From contig UQLL01000001.1 in the NCBI GenBank assembly GCA_900541835.1, positions 185,192-249,191 of the forward strand: DNA of 64,000 nt, given 5' to 3'. The notes beneath the pieces were generated by a model that ran no database searches, was not told the origin of the DNA, and saw only the letters and a program-made list of their open reading frames with translations. The translations under genes were made by a program, and so were the position numbers. How positions within the stretch are numbered: position 1 is the first letter of the stretch; every line of letters starts with the position of its first letter. Shown piece after piece: positions 1 through 6,724 of the stretch. The DNA is from an uncultured Porphyromonadaceae bacterium. GTDB taxonomy: Bacteria > Bacteroidota > Bacteroidia > Bacteroidales > Muribaculaceae.

Positions 1-319
1 TGTCCTGCTCCCAGTAGAGGTCGATGCCCACCTCCCCTATCGCTACTGGCTTGGCGGAGGATAAGGTGTCGAGGATATGGTCGAGTTCCTGGCGCCAGTT
101 GTCGGTGCCGTCGCAGGGATGGAGACCGGCAGCGACGTGGGTGCAGTGGGGGAACTGGCGGTGGAGTGCAAGCACATGTGGGGCGGACTGGGTGTTGACG
201 TTGGGCAGGATAAAGCGATAGACACCGGCCTCTTGTGCACGCTTCACTGCCTCCCCGGGGCCTTCGGGGAAGGCCCCGGGGTCGTATATGTGGGTGTGAG
301 TGTCGGTCAGGGGGGTCAT
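1..319 (-). CDS. TatD-family metal-dependent DNase, N-terminal part (cut by window edge)
   Basis: The reading frame starts at 319 and runs off the left edge, so only about 106 residues are visible. They show the TatD-family landmarks in order: TDTHTH near the N-terminus (metal-binding His pair), GLHP around residue 73 and IGEVGIDLYW near the edge. TatD proteins are TIM-barrel amidohydrolase-like enzymes with 3'-5' exonuclease or DNase activity, usually needing two divalent metals. The start overlaps the stop of the upstream polyprenyl synthetase by 4 bases (ATGA), so the two are probably translated as a coupled pair. The C-terminal half and its metal ligands cannot be checked here. Confidence 0.88.
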   Translation of the reverse strand, partial: MTPLTDTHTHIYDPGAFPEGPGEAVKRAQEAGVYRFILPNVNTQSAPHVLALHRQFPHCTHVAAGLHPCDGTDNWRQELDHILDTLSSAKPVAIGEVGIDLYWEQD

Positions 320-1284
320 TTGTCGCGGTCGGTGAGACGGTTGGCGAGGGCGGCGAAGCGAGCCTCATGGTCGGGGTCGAGGCAGGCGCGGTGCAGCGCG
401 GAGATGGCTCTGTTGCAGTATCGGACGGTGGCCTGGTGGCACTGGTCCGCGATACCGAGGTCGTCGTAGATCCGACGGAAGATGGCGAGCTTGCGTTCTC
501 CGCGCTCCATGTGCATGGCCTGACGCAGGGCGGCGGCCTCCTTGCCTCCGTGGGCGAAGGCGGTGAGCAGCAGGTAGGTCTGCTTGTTGTTCTGGACATC
601 GCCGCCGACGGGCTTGCCGAGACGCTCCTCATTGCCGTACATGTCGAGATAGTCGTCGTGGATCTGGAAGGCTATGCCGAGATCGGTGCCGAAGTCGTAG
701 AGGGCCTCCAGGCGTTCGGCATCGGCTCCGCCGATGATGGCTCCGACCTTGAGGGCTGTGGCGAGCAGGGCGCCAGTCTTGAGGGTGATCATGCGGATGT
801 ACTCGGGGATGGTGACGGTGTCGCGACGCTCGAAGTCCATGTCGAGGGCCTGGCCTTCGTAGACGTCCATGGCACCTTGGTTGAATGCCTGGAGCACCGG
901 GCGGAGGGCGGTGTCGGGGACCTGGGCGACGAGCTGTGTGGCAAGGGTGAGCATGGCGTCGCCGGAGAGGATGGCGGTGTTCTGATCCCAGCGGGCGTGG
1001 ACGGTAGGGCGGCCGCGGCGCAGATCGGAGCGGTCCATGACGTCGTCGTGCAACAAGGTGAAGTTGTGGAAGACTTCGATGCCGAGTGCGGCGTTGAGTG
1101 CGGAGGCGGAATCTGCGCCGAGGGCTTCGGCGGCCATGAGTGTGAGCACGGGACGGAGGCGCTTGCCGCCGCCGTCGAGGGTGTAGACGATGGGCTCGTA
1201 GAGAGATGGTATGGCGGCGTCGACGGACAGGGGTAACGACCGTAGACCCTGCTCTATCTGCCGGGTGTAGTGTTTAAGATCCAT
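316..1284 (-). CDS. Polyprenyl diphosphate synthase (FPP/GGPP/octaprenyl synthase family)
   Basis: A 322-residue trans-isoprenyl diphosphate synthase that adds isopentenyl diphosphate to an allylic diphosphate. The first Asp-rich motif is DDVMD at residues 80-84 inside LLHDDVMD, the second is DDYLD at about residue 207, and GGGKRLRP lies near residue 38. All the Mg2+-diphosphate ligands expected in the family are therefore present. Length is normal for the family. Chain length cannot be read from sequence alone: the product could be a quinone side-chain precursor or a short-chain diphosphate. A TAACTTTG box lies 4 bases before the ATG, suggesting a leaderless transcript that continues into the TatD gene. 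Confidence 0.95.
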   Translation of the reverse strand: MDLKHYTRQIEQGLRSLPLSVDAAIPSLYEPIVYTLDGGGKRLRPVLTLMAAEALGADSASALNAALGIEVFHNFTLLHDDVMDRSDLRRGRPTVHARWDQNTAILSGDAMLTLATQLVAQVPDTALRPVLQAFNQGAMDVYEGQALDMDFERRDTVTIPEYIRMITLKTGALLATALKVGAIIGGADAERLEALYDFGTDLGIAFQIHDDYLDMYGNEERLGKPVGGDVQNNKQTYLLLTAFAHGGKEAAALRQAMHMERGERKLAIFRRIYDDLGIADQCHQATVRYCNRAISALHRACLDPDHEARFAALANRLTDRDK

Positions 1285-1288
1285 GATG

Positions 1289-1296
1289 CAAAGTTA
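1289..1296 (-). promoter_or_regulatory. -7 box TAACTTTG of the polyprenyl synthase gene
   Basis: On the minus strand the sequence reads TAACTTTG, four bases, then ATG (1284). This matches the Bacteroidetes TAnnTTTG -7 consensus. No clear TTG -33 element is seen at the usual spacing. The expected transcription start falls at or next to the start codon. Confidence 0.55.
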
Positions 1297-1341
1297 GTGA
1301 AAATTGCTGAGACCTCCTGTGCGTCCCTACAGGAGAGCAGT

Positions 1342-1376
1342 AAAAAGCAAAACCGGTACCCTGGGGTGGGCACCGG
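1342..1376 (-). terminator. Rho-independent terminator after the EF-G paralog
   Basis: Read on the minus strand, a 9-bp stem (CCGGTGCCC / GGGTACCGG with one G-T pair) around a 6-base loop is followed by TTTTGCTTTTT. It sits 25 bases past the EF-G paralog stop and separates that gene from the polyprenyl synthase. Confidence 0.8.
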
Positions 1377-1400
1377 CTTGTGTGGGGAATGGGATAAGGG

Positions 1401-3560
1401 TTATTCGTCCTGCTGTGTCTCGGCGTATGCCTTGAGGAGGCGTTCCTGCTCGTCGCCGGGCACGAGTTCGTAGCTGGCGAACTGCATGGAGAAGGAGCTG
1501 CGACCACCGCTGATGGAGCTCAGGGAGGTGGAGTAGGAACTCATCTCCTTGAGAGGCACCTTGGCGGAGAGTTTTTCCACTCCGTTCTCGGACGACATGC
1601 CCATTATGATGGCGCGGCGTCCCTGGAGGTCGCTCATGACGTCGCCCATGGTGTCGGCGGGAGTCAGCACCTCGACATCGTAGACAGGTTCGAGAATCTT
1701 GGGGTTGGCGGCACGGAAGGCCTGGGAGAAGGCGTTGCGGCCTGCGAGGCGGAAGGAGATTTCGTTGGAATCTACAGGGTGCATCTTGCCGTCGTAGATC
1801 ATTACGCGGACGTCGCGTGCGTAAGAGCCGGTGAGGGGACCCTGCTCCATGCGGTCCATGAGGCCCTTGACGATGGCGGGGATGAAGCGGGCGTCGATGG
1901 CGCCGCCTACGATGCAGTTATAGACCACGAGCTTGCCGCCCCACTCCAGGGGTATCTCCTGCTTGTCGCGGACATTGAGCTTGAACTCCTGGCTGCCGAA
2001 CTTGTAGGTGTCGGGCTCGGGCATGCCTTCGGTATAAGGCTCGATGATGAGGTGCACCTCGCCGAACTGGCCGGAGCCGCCGGACTGTTTCTTGTGGCGG
2101 TAGTCGGCGCGTGCGGCCTTGGTGATGGTCTCGCGGTATGGAATCTTGGGCTCGTAGAACTCGATAGGGAGCTTATCGTTGTTCTCGACTCTCCACTTGA
2201 GGGTTCGGAGGTGGAACTCGCCCTGGCCCTTGACAAGCATCTGCTTGAGTTCCTTGCTCTGCTCCCAGATCCAGGTGGGGTCCTCCTCGTGCATGCGGGT
2301 GAGGATGACGGAAAGCTTCTCGGAGTCGGACTCGTTGACAGGCTTGACGGCACGGGTGTACTTGGGGGCCGGGTACTGGATGAAGTCAAACTCGTACTCG
2401 CAGCCTTTCTGGTCGAGGGTGTTGCCGGTGTGGACGTCCTTGAGCTTGACGGCGGCGCCGATGTCGCCTGCGCGGAGCTCGTCGACGCTCTGGCGCACCT
2501 GTCCGCTGACGACGTAGAGCTGGGCGAGGCGCTCCTTGGAGCCCTGGCGGGAGACGTTCTCGACATCGTCGCCGGCATGGAGCGTGCCGCTCATGACCTT
2601 GAAGTAGTTGACCTCGCCGATGTGGGGCTCGATGCTGGTCTTGAAGACAAAGAGGCTCAGGGGACCGTCGGCCTTGGGCTCTACGGGCTCGCCGGAGACG
2701 GTGACGGGAGCGGGCATCTCGGAGATGAATGGGCAGACGTTGCCAAGGAACTCCATCATGCGGCGCACGCCCATGTCCTTGAGGGCGCTGACTATGAATA
2801 CGGGATAGATGCTGCGGTCGATGAGGCCCTTGCGGATGCCTTCGCGCATCTCGTCCTCGGTCAGGGCGCCTTCCTCGAAGAACTTGTCCATGAGGGTCTC
2901 GTCGTTCTCGGCGGCAGCCTCGACGAGGGCATTGTGGAGCTCCTCGGCGCGGTCCATGAGGTCGGCGGGTATGTCAGTGACGGTGGGTGCTCCGCCGTCG
3001 GGGCCCCATTCGAGCTTCTTCATGAGAAGGACGTCGACGAGGGCGTTGAAACCGGGACCTGCCTGCACGGGGAACTGCACGGCCACAACCTTAGGGCCGA
3101 AGACTTCGCGCATCTGCTCCATGAGGTTGTCGTAGTCGGCCTTCTCGCCGTCTATCTGGTTGAGTGCGAAGAGCACGGGCTTGCGGAGCTGCTCGGTGGT
3201 GCGGAATATGTTGCGTGTGCCTACTTCCACGCCGTACTCGGCGTCGAGGACGATGACGCCGGTATCGCATACACCGAGGGCAGTGTAAGCGTTGCCCACG
3301 AAGTCGTCGGCTCCGGGGCAGTCAATCACGTTGAGCTTCTTGCCGTTGAACTCGCAGTTGAACACTGTCGAGAACACGCTGTAGCCGTACTCCTTCTCTA
3401 CGGGGAAGTAGTCGCAGACAGTGTTCTTGGCCTCGATGGTGCCGCGGCGCTTGATGACTCCACACTCCAGAAGCATGGCCTCCGCGAGTGTGGTTTTTCC
3501 CGAGCCTTTGCTTCCGAGCAAGGCTATGTTCTTGATTTCGTCGGTGTTGTAGGTCTTCAT
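1401..3560 (-). CDS. Elongation factor G paralog (EF-G2 type) with altered GTPase motif
   Basis: A 719-residue EF-G family protein containing the G domain, domain II and the C-terminal domains IV-V. The start at 3560 (MKTYNTDEIKN) is preferred over an in-frame ATG at 3635 because it aligns with family N-termini. The P-loop is GSKGSGKT (residues 16-23) and the G4 motif is NQID rather than NKMD. The G3 motif is DCPGADDF (residues 80-87), where classical EF-G has DTPGHVDF, so the catalytic His is Ala84. The switch I Thr is replaced by Ser61. From memory, the Bacteroides EF-G2 paralog is reported to promote translocation without hydrolysing GTP and to be needed under carbon limitation and for gut colonisation; this protein fits that group. 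The canonical fusA should be elsewhere in the genome. It is monocistronic, with a terminator behind it and a 200-bp regulatory region in front. Confidence 0.93.
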   Translation of the reverse strand: MKTYNTDEIKNIALLGSKGSGKTTLAEAMLLECGVIKRRGTIEAKNTVCDYFPVEKEYGYSVFSTVFNCEFNGKKLNVIDCPGADDFVGNAYTALGVCDTGVIVLDAEYGVEVGTRNIFRTTEQLRKPVLFALNQIDGEKADYDNLMEQMREVFGPKVVAVQFPVQAGPGFNALVDVLLMKKLEWGPDGGAPTVTDIPADLMDRAEELHNALVEAAAENDETLMDKFFEEGALTEDEMREGIRKGLIDRSIYPVFIVSALKDMGVRRMMEFLGNVCPFISEMPAPVTVSGEPVEPKADGPLSLFVFKTSIEPHIGEVNYFKVMSGTLHAGDDVENVSRQGSKERLAQLYVVSGQVRQSVDELRAGDIGAAVKLKDVHTGNTLDQKGCEYEFDFIQYPAPKYTRAVKPVNESDSEKLSVILTRMHEEDPTWIWEQSKELKQMLVKGQGEFHLRTLKWRVENNDKLPIEFYEPKIPYRETITKAARADYRHKKQSGGSGQFGEVHLIIEPYTEGMPEPDTYKFGSQEFKLNVRDKQEIPLEWGGKLVVYNCIVGGAIDARFIPAIVKGLMDRMEQGPLTGSYARDVRVMIYDGKMHPVDSNEISFRLAGRNAFSQAFRAANPKILEPVYDVEVLTPADTMGDVMSDLQGRRAIIMGMSSENGVEKLSAKVPLKEMSSYSTSLSSISGGRSSFSMQFASYELVPGDEQERLLKAYAETQQDE

Positions 3561-3644
3561 ATGTGATACCTTGAAATTGGTTTGGTTCGTGATGTTTCGT
3601 GTGTCCCGGAAGGACCCTTTGGGGATCCCTCTCAAAAAACGGCT

Positions 3645-3652
3645 GAAAGTTA
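3645..3652 (-). promoter_or_regulatory. Possible -7 box of the EF-G paralog (TAACTTTC)
   Basis: On the minus strand TAACTTTC differs from the TAnnTTTG consensus at the last base. It has no TTG at the -33 spacing, as expected of an activator-dependent promoter. It would give a transcript starting near 3640 with an 80-base leader. Confidence 0.35.
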
Positions 3653-3681
3653 CAACTTTTTTCGGACATAGAGGTATTATA

Positions 3682-3705
3682 AAAACATGTTTTACAACAT
3701 GTTTT
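3682..3705. promoter_or_regulatory. Perfect 24-bp palindrome, operator-like
   Basis: Two perfect 10-base arms (AAAACATGTT and AACATGTTTT) flank the 4-base centre TTAC, between the divergent EF-G paralog and hemW. It is AT-rich, has no T-run placed for termination, and overlaps the TTTTG (-33) element of the apparent hemW promoter. It is centred about 53 bases upstream of the predicted EF-G paralog transcript start. A dimeric regulator, possibly of the CRP/FNR family, is the simplest reading. Confidence 0.5.
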
Positions 3706-3734
3706 GGAGGATTGAGGCGAAATAGCTAACTTCG
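3704..3734 (+). promoter_or_regulatory. Apparent hemW promoter (TTG, 20 bp, TAACTTCG)
   Basis: TTG at 3704-3706 and TAACTTCG at 3727-3734 are separated by 20 bases. The -7 box has one mismatch to TAnnTTTG. It lies 26 bases before the hemW start. Confidence 0.5.
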
Positions 3735-3760
3735 CGGCACCAAAACCAGGCATTGACCAC

Positions 3761-4960
3761 ATGGCAAGAATTGGCAAAAAGCAAGAGCAGAGACCATCTA
3801 AACCGGGCTGCGAAGCCGCTTCGGGAGAGGATAAGGGGTGCGGAGTATACGTACACGTGCCATTTTGCCACAGCCGCTGCCTGTATTGCGCGTTCTATTC
3901 GACCGTAGGAGAAAATCTGCGTCAGGAGGAATATTTCGCCGCACTGGCCCGGGAAGCTCGGGATTGGAGCGACTGGATGACCCATCACGCACCCGTCCGT
4001 TCCGTCTACTTCGGAGGAGGCACACCGTCGCTGGCAGAGCCTCGGCTGATTGTCGGATTCTTGACAGAGATGACGGTGATGCTGGGCGAATGTTTCCGTC
4101 CCGAGGAGGTGACGCTGGAGGTCAACCCAGAGGATGTGACCGGGCCAAGAGCGCAGGCATGGGCAGAGGCAGGAGTGAACCGCTTCAGCATGGGAGTGCA
4201 GAGCCTGGTTGACGAGGAGCTGCGGATGATAGGGCGCCGACACACGGCGGATCAGGTGCGCAAGGCTGCGGAGATGCTGAAGAGATACGGAGACCTCAGC
4301 CTCGACCTTATCTGCGGGCTCCCCGGGCAGACGGCGGCGTCGTTCAGCCACAGTCTGGAGGAGGTGATGACGATGACGCCGGAACACATATCCATATATA
4401 TGCTCGAACTGGAGGATGGCTCGGCCCTGACACGGCTCGTGAAAGCAGGAAAGAGAGAGGTTCCGGACGAGCAGGCGGTGGAGGAGATGTACCTGAGGCT
4501 GTGCAAGCGGCTGAAAGAGGAGGGGTACGAGCATTACGAGATTTCCAACTTCGCGCTGCCGGGACATCGGTCAAAGCATAATAGCGCTTACTGGAACGGC
4601 AGGCCATACATAGGACTCGGAGCGGCGGCGGCTGGGTATCCACAGGAGGACCGCAGGTATGTCAACCCGGCAGACGTGAACGCATATATATATAATGTGT
4701 CGGAAGCGCGGGAATGGGAACGCCTCTCCCCCGCCGAACAGGCCGAGGAATATGTGCTGACGCGCCTGCGGACGGCCGAGGGAATCAACCTGAGTGAGTA
4801 TGCGCGCCGCTTCGGAGAGAGCGCTGCCAATGGACTTCTTGCCAATGCCGAAGAGTGGCTTCAGAGGAACCTCCTTTGCCATGACAATGATGGCCGCCTT
4901 CGACTGGCCTCCCCGCAGGCCTGCCTCCTCTCCGACGCCATCCTCGTCGACCTGATATAA
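3761..4960 (+). CDS. hemW: Radical SAM heme chaperone HemW (coproporphyrinogen III oxidase-like)
   Basis: A 399-residue radical SAM protein. The 4Fe-4S/SAM cysteine motif is CHSRCLYC (Cys36, Cys40, Cys43), inside VHVPFCHSRCLYC, followed by FGGGTPS. The HemW-type motif HNSAYWNGRPYIG is present. Family members once called oxygen-independent coproporphyrinogen oxidases (HemN-like) mostly act as heme chaperones. HemN proper carries an extra Cys after the CxxxCxxC motif; here the residue after the third Cys is Ala, which favours HemW. It is a single gene, divergent from the EF-G paralog. The first about 25 residues are poorly conserved, so a slightly later start cannot be ruled out. Confidence 0.93.
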   Translation: MARIGKKQEQRPSKPGCEAASGEDKGCGVYVHVPFCHSRCLYCAFYSTVGENLRQEEYFAALAREARDWSDWMTHHAPVRSVYFGGGTPSLAEPRLIVGFLTEMTVMLGECFRPEEVTLEVNPEDVTGPRAQAWAEAGVNRFSMGVQSLVDEELRMIGRRHTADQVRKAAEMLKRYGDLSLDLICGLPGQTAASFSHSLEEVMTMTPEHISIYMLELEDGSALTRLVKAGKREVPDEQAVEEMYLRLCKRLKEEGYEHYEISNFALPGHRSKHNSAYWNGRPYIGLGAAAAGYPQEDRRYVNPADVNAYIYNVSEAREWERLSPAEQAEEYVLTRLRTAEGINLSEYARRFGESAANGLLANAEEWLQRNLLCHDNDGRLRLASPQACLLSDAILVDLI

Positions 4961-4972
4961 ACTGCCACGTAT

Positions 4973-5018
4973 TAAGCAATGTAGGGACGCTCCATGGTGC
5001 GCGTCCCTACATTGCTTA
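4973..5018. repeat. REP-like palindrome, family A (18-bp perfect arms)
   Basis: TAAGCAATGTAGGGACGC (4973-4990) and its exact reverse complement (5001-5018) flank a 10-base loop between the convergent hemW and LuxR-type genes. It reaches into the stop codon of the latter. It may act as a bidirectional terminator. The GTAGGGACGC / GCGTCCCTAC core recurs at 1321-1331, and a related GGACGCACG form is at 39230-39250. Confidence 0.85.
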
Positions 5019-5537
5019 TATAATGCCGTTCATCATGGCATATAGGCTGAGTCCCGAGGCGGAGCGGATGCCGAGCTTGGCGCTGAGGTTCTTGCGGTGG
5101 GTGACGACGGTGTTGGCGGTGATGCCGAGGCGGTCGGCGATTTCCTTGGCTGTGAGTCCGGCGGCTATGAGACGCAACACATCCTTCTCGCGCTGAGTGA
5201 GCGGAGCCGTGGCAGTGTCCTCTCCGAAGGGACTGCCCTCCCGTTCGAGACGTGCGAAAGCGTCCATCCAGCGATCGGGATCGTCGCGAAGGGAGATGCA
5301 GAGCTCTGAAGTGGTCTCCTCCTCGCCGACATATACCAGGACATGGCGACGGTAGGGCATTAGGAAGTCGAGATGAGCAGCGAAAACAGCCGCAGAGACT
5401 ATCCAGGCCTCCGGGCGCAGATGCTCCAGGTGCCGTTCCTCGACGCTTCTCACGGGCAGGTAAAGCCCCAGTGCCTTGCAGGCCTCCACCAGCATGGGCG
5501 GGAGTCCGCAGGCGATGATGAACGGACGGTCAGACAT
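5016..5537 (-). CDS. LuxR-type (NarL/FixJ-like HTH) transcriptional regulator
   Basis: A 173-residue protein with a C-terminal LuxR-type helix-turn-helix: LTQREKDVLRLIAAGLT, then AKEIADRLGITANTVVTHRKN, about residues 105-150. The N-terminal about 90 residues do not have a clear receiver-domain Asp pocket and may sense something else or be a degenerate receiver. The start at 5537 (MSDRPFIIACG) is chosen because it overlaps the stop of the upstream hemerythrin-like gene by only 8 bases; longer frames read into that gene. Its coupling to that gene suggests the two work together, possibly in redox or NO sensing. Confidence 0.85.
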   Translation of the reverse strand: MSDRPFIIACGLPPMLVEACKALGLYLPVRSVEERHLEHLRPEAWIVSAAVFAAHLDFLMPYRRHVLVYVGEEETTSELCISLRDDPDRWMDAFARLEREGSPFGEDTATAPLTQREKDVLRLIAAGLTAKEIADRLGITANTVVTHRKNLSAKLGIRSASGLSLYAMMNGII

Positions 5538-6147
5538 CTTGCAGCAGCGGCAGAAGGGCCTGACGGCGTATGCGAGCCGTCTGGCGAAGATCGTGGTCGA
5601 GCGTGAAGATGGCGTTGACGACGGCGTTGCAGAGGTTCTCGTCGCACTCGCCGCGCAAGTGCACCACAAAGAAACTGAGCAGGTCGGAGATGGTGTCGGA
5701 CACGGGCTGCCAGTCGTCTTTCAGGCAATGCCCCGCCTTAAGCTCCGCCTCGGCACGTGCCGTTAGCTCACGACTCAGGTCTCCGAAGAAGCCGCGCAGC
5801 AGCTCGAGGTTGCCGCCGTCGGGACTGTGCGAGATGAGCGAGTCGAGGTGCCGGGCGATGTTGGGAAGCTGCATACGGGTGTAGTAGCGGTCCGTGCCGA
5901 GCAAGTACTCCTCCAGCAAGGGCAGAGTGAACGTCTTCAGCGCCCGCTCGGGAAAGTAGTCCTCGTTGAGGGAGATGTTGAGGATAGCCTCCACGAAAGG
6001 AGCGTCGAGGTTTCTCAAGGCACACGCCTGGCCGAGGGTGGCGCTGCCTACGCCCAGACGGATGCCGAAGCGGTTGAGCACGGTGATGGCCGCCGGGTCG
6101 TGGAAAATGATGTCGGCGAGCTTGATATGCGAACTTACGAGCTTCAC
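5530..6147 (-). CDS. Hemerythrin-like / RIC (YtfE, ScdA)-like protein
   Basis: A 205-residue, largely helical protein. The N-terminus (IKLADIIFHDPAAITVLNRF, then GIRLGVG) resembles the ScdA/DUF542-type N-domain of iron-sulfur repair (RIC) proteins, where a pathogen-type protein would carry a Cys after the Gly-rich stretch. The rest has scattered His and Asp/Glu residues (RHLDSLI, VVHLRGECDE, TLDHDLR) consistent with a diverged hemerythrin di-iron bundle. A full set of di-iron ligands cannot be assigned by eye. The ATG overlaps the formyl-THF cyclo-ligase stop by 4 bases, and its 3' end overlaps the LuxR-type regulator. Role (NO or redox response) is inferred from family and partner. Confidence 0.6.
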   Translation of the reverse strand: MKLVSSHIKLADIIFHDPAAITVLNRFGIRLGVGSATLGQACALRNLDAPFVEAILNISLNEDYFPERALKTFTLPLLEEYLLGTDRYYTRMQLPNIARHLDSLISHSPDGGNLELLRGFFGDLSRELTARAEAELKAGHCLKDDWQPVSDTISDLLSFFVVHLRGECDENLCNAVVNAIFTLDHDLRQTARIRRQALLPLLQDV

Positions 6148-6710
6148 TGGCGTGGACAGCGGCAGAGGATGACGGAGGTCTGGGTGACGACCATATTCAT
6201 GGGCACGTCGTGCGGCTCGGCAGGCACCTCGTCGATGAGCTGGAAATCGTAGCCTACGCCGATGGTGGTGGCGCTGGTGGTGGCCAGCAGGCGATCATAG
6301 AATCCCTTGCCGCGGCCCAGGCGGGTCCCGCGGCGGTCGAAGGCCACAGCCGGAACCACTATAAGCTCTATATCGTCGGGATCGACCGGGTTCTCGCCGG
6401 TGGGTTCCTCGATGTGGAAGGAGCCCAGCTCCAGACGCTGCTCGTCGTAGGGCAGGATCTCGAGGTTGACACCGTTGACGCGGGGCAGGAAGAAGCTCTT
6501 GCGGTCGCCCCACTTGCGCAGGAAGGCGTGGGTGCTGACCTCGTCGGGCAAAGAGTGGTACATGAGGATGCGGTCGGCCAGCATGAAGGCGGCCGTCTGC
6601 TCGAGCTGGCCGAAGACGGCGTCGGCGGCTGCCTGGCGCTCGGCATCGGTGAGCATGGTGCGCAGGTTCTTGATCTTGCGCCTGATATCGCGTTTTTCCA
6701 TGGTGTTCAT
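6144..6710 (-). CDS. 5-formyltetrahydrofolate cyclo-ligase
   Basis: A 188-residue member of the 5-FTHF cyclo-ligase (MTHFS, YgfA) family, which converts 5-formyl-THF to 5,10-methenyl-THF with ATP. It carries the signature GRGKGFYDRLL near residue 134, with basic N-terminal residues KRDIRRKIK typical of the family's ATP-binding start. A second ATG four codons from the start (MEKRD) is equally possible. Its stop overlaps the following hemerythrin-like gene start by 4 bases, and it follows the S41 protease gene by 14 bases, so all are likely in one minus-strand transcript. Confidence 0.92.
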   Translation of the reverse strand: MNTMEKRDIRRKIKNLRTMLTDAERQAAADAVFGQLEQTAAFMLADRILMYHSLPDEVSTHAFLRKWGDRKSFFLPRVNGVNLEILPYDEQRLELGSFHIEEPTGENPVDPDDIELIVVPAVAFDRRGTRLGRGKGFYDRLLATTSATTIGVGYDFQLIDEVPAEPHDVPMNMVVTQTSVILCRCPRQ

Positions 6711-6724
6711 GTAAGTATAACGCT

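Noticed and set aside
1779..3566. A 595-codon open frame on the plus strand, antisense to the EF-G paralog
   Set aside because: It lies opposite a well-supported gene, its composition is low-complexity (many Leu, Val, Gly, Asp), and it shows no domain. High G+C keeps antisense frames open by chance.
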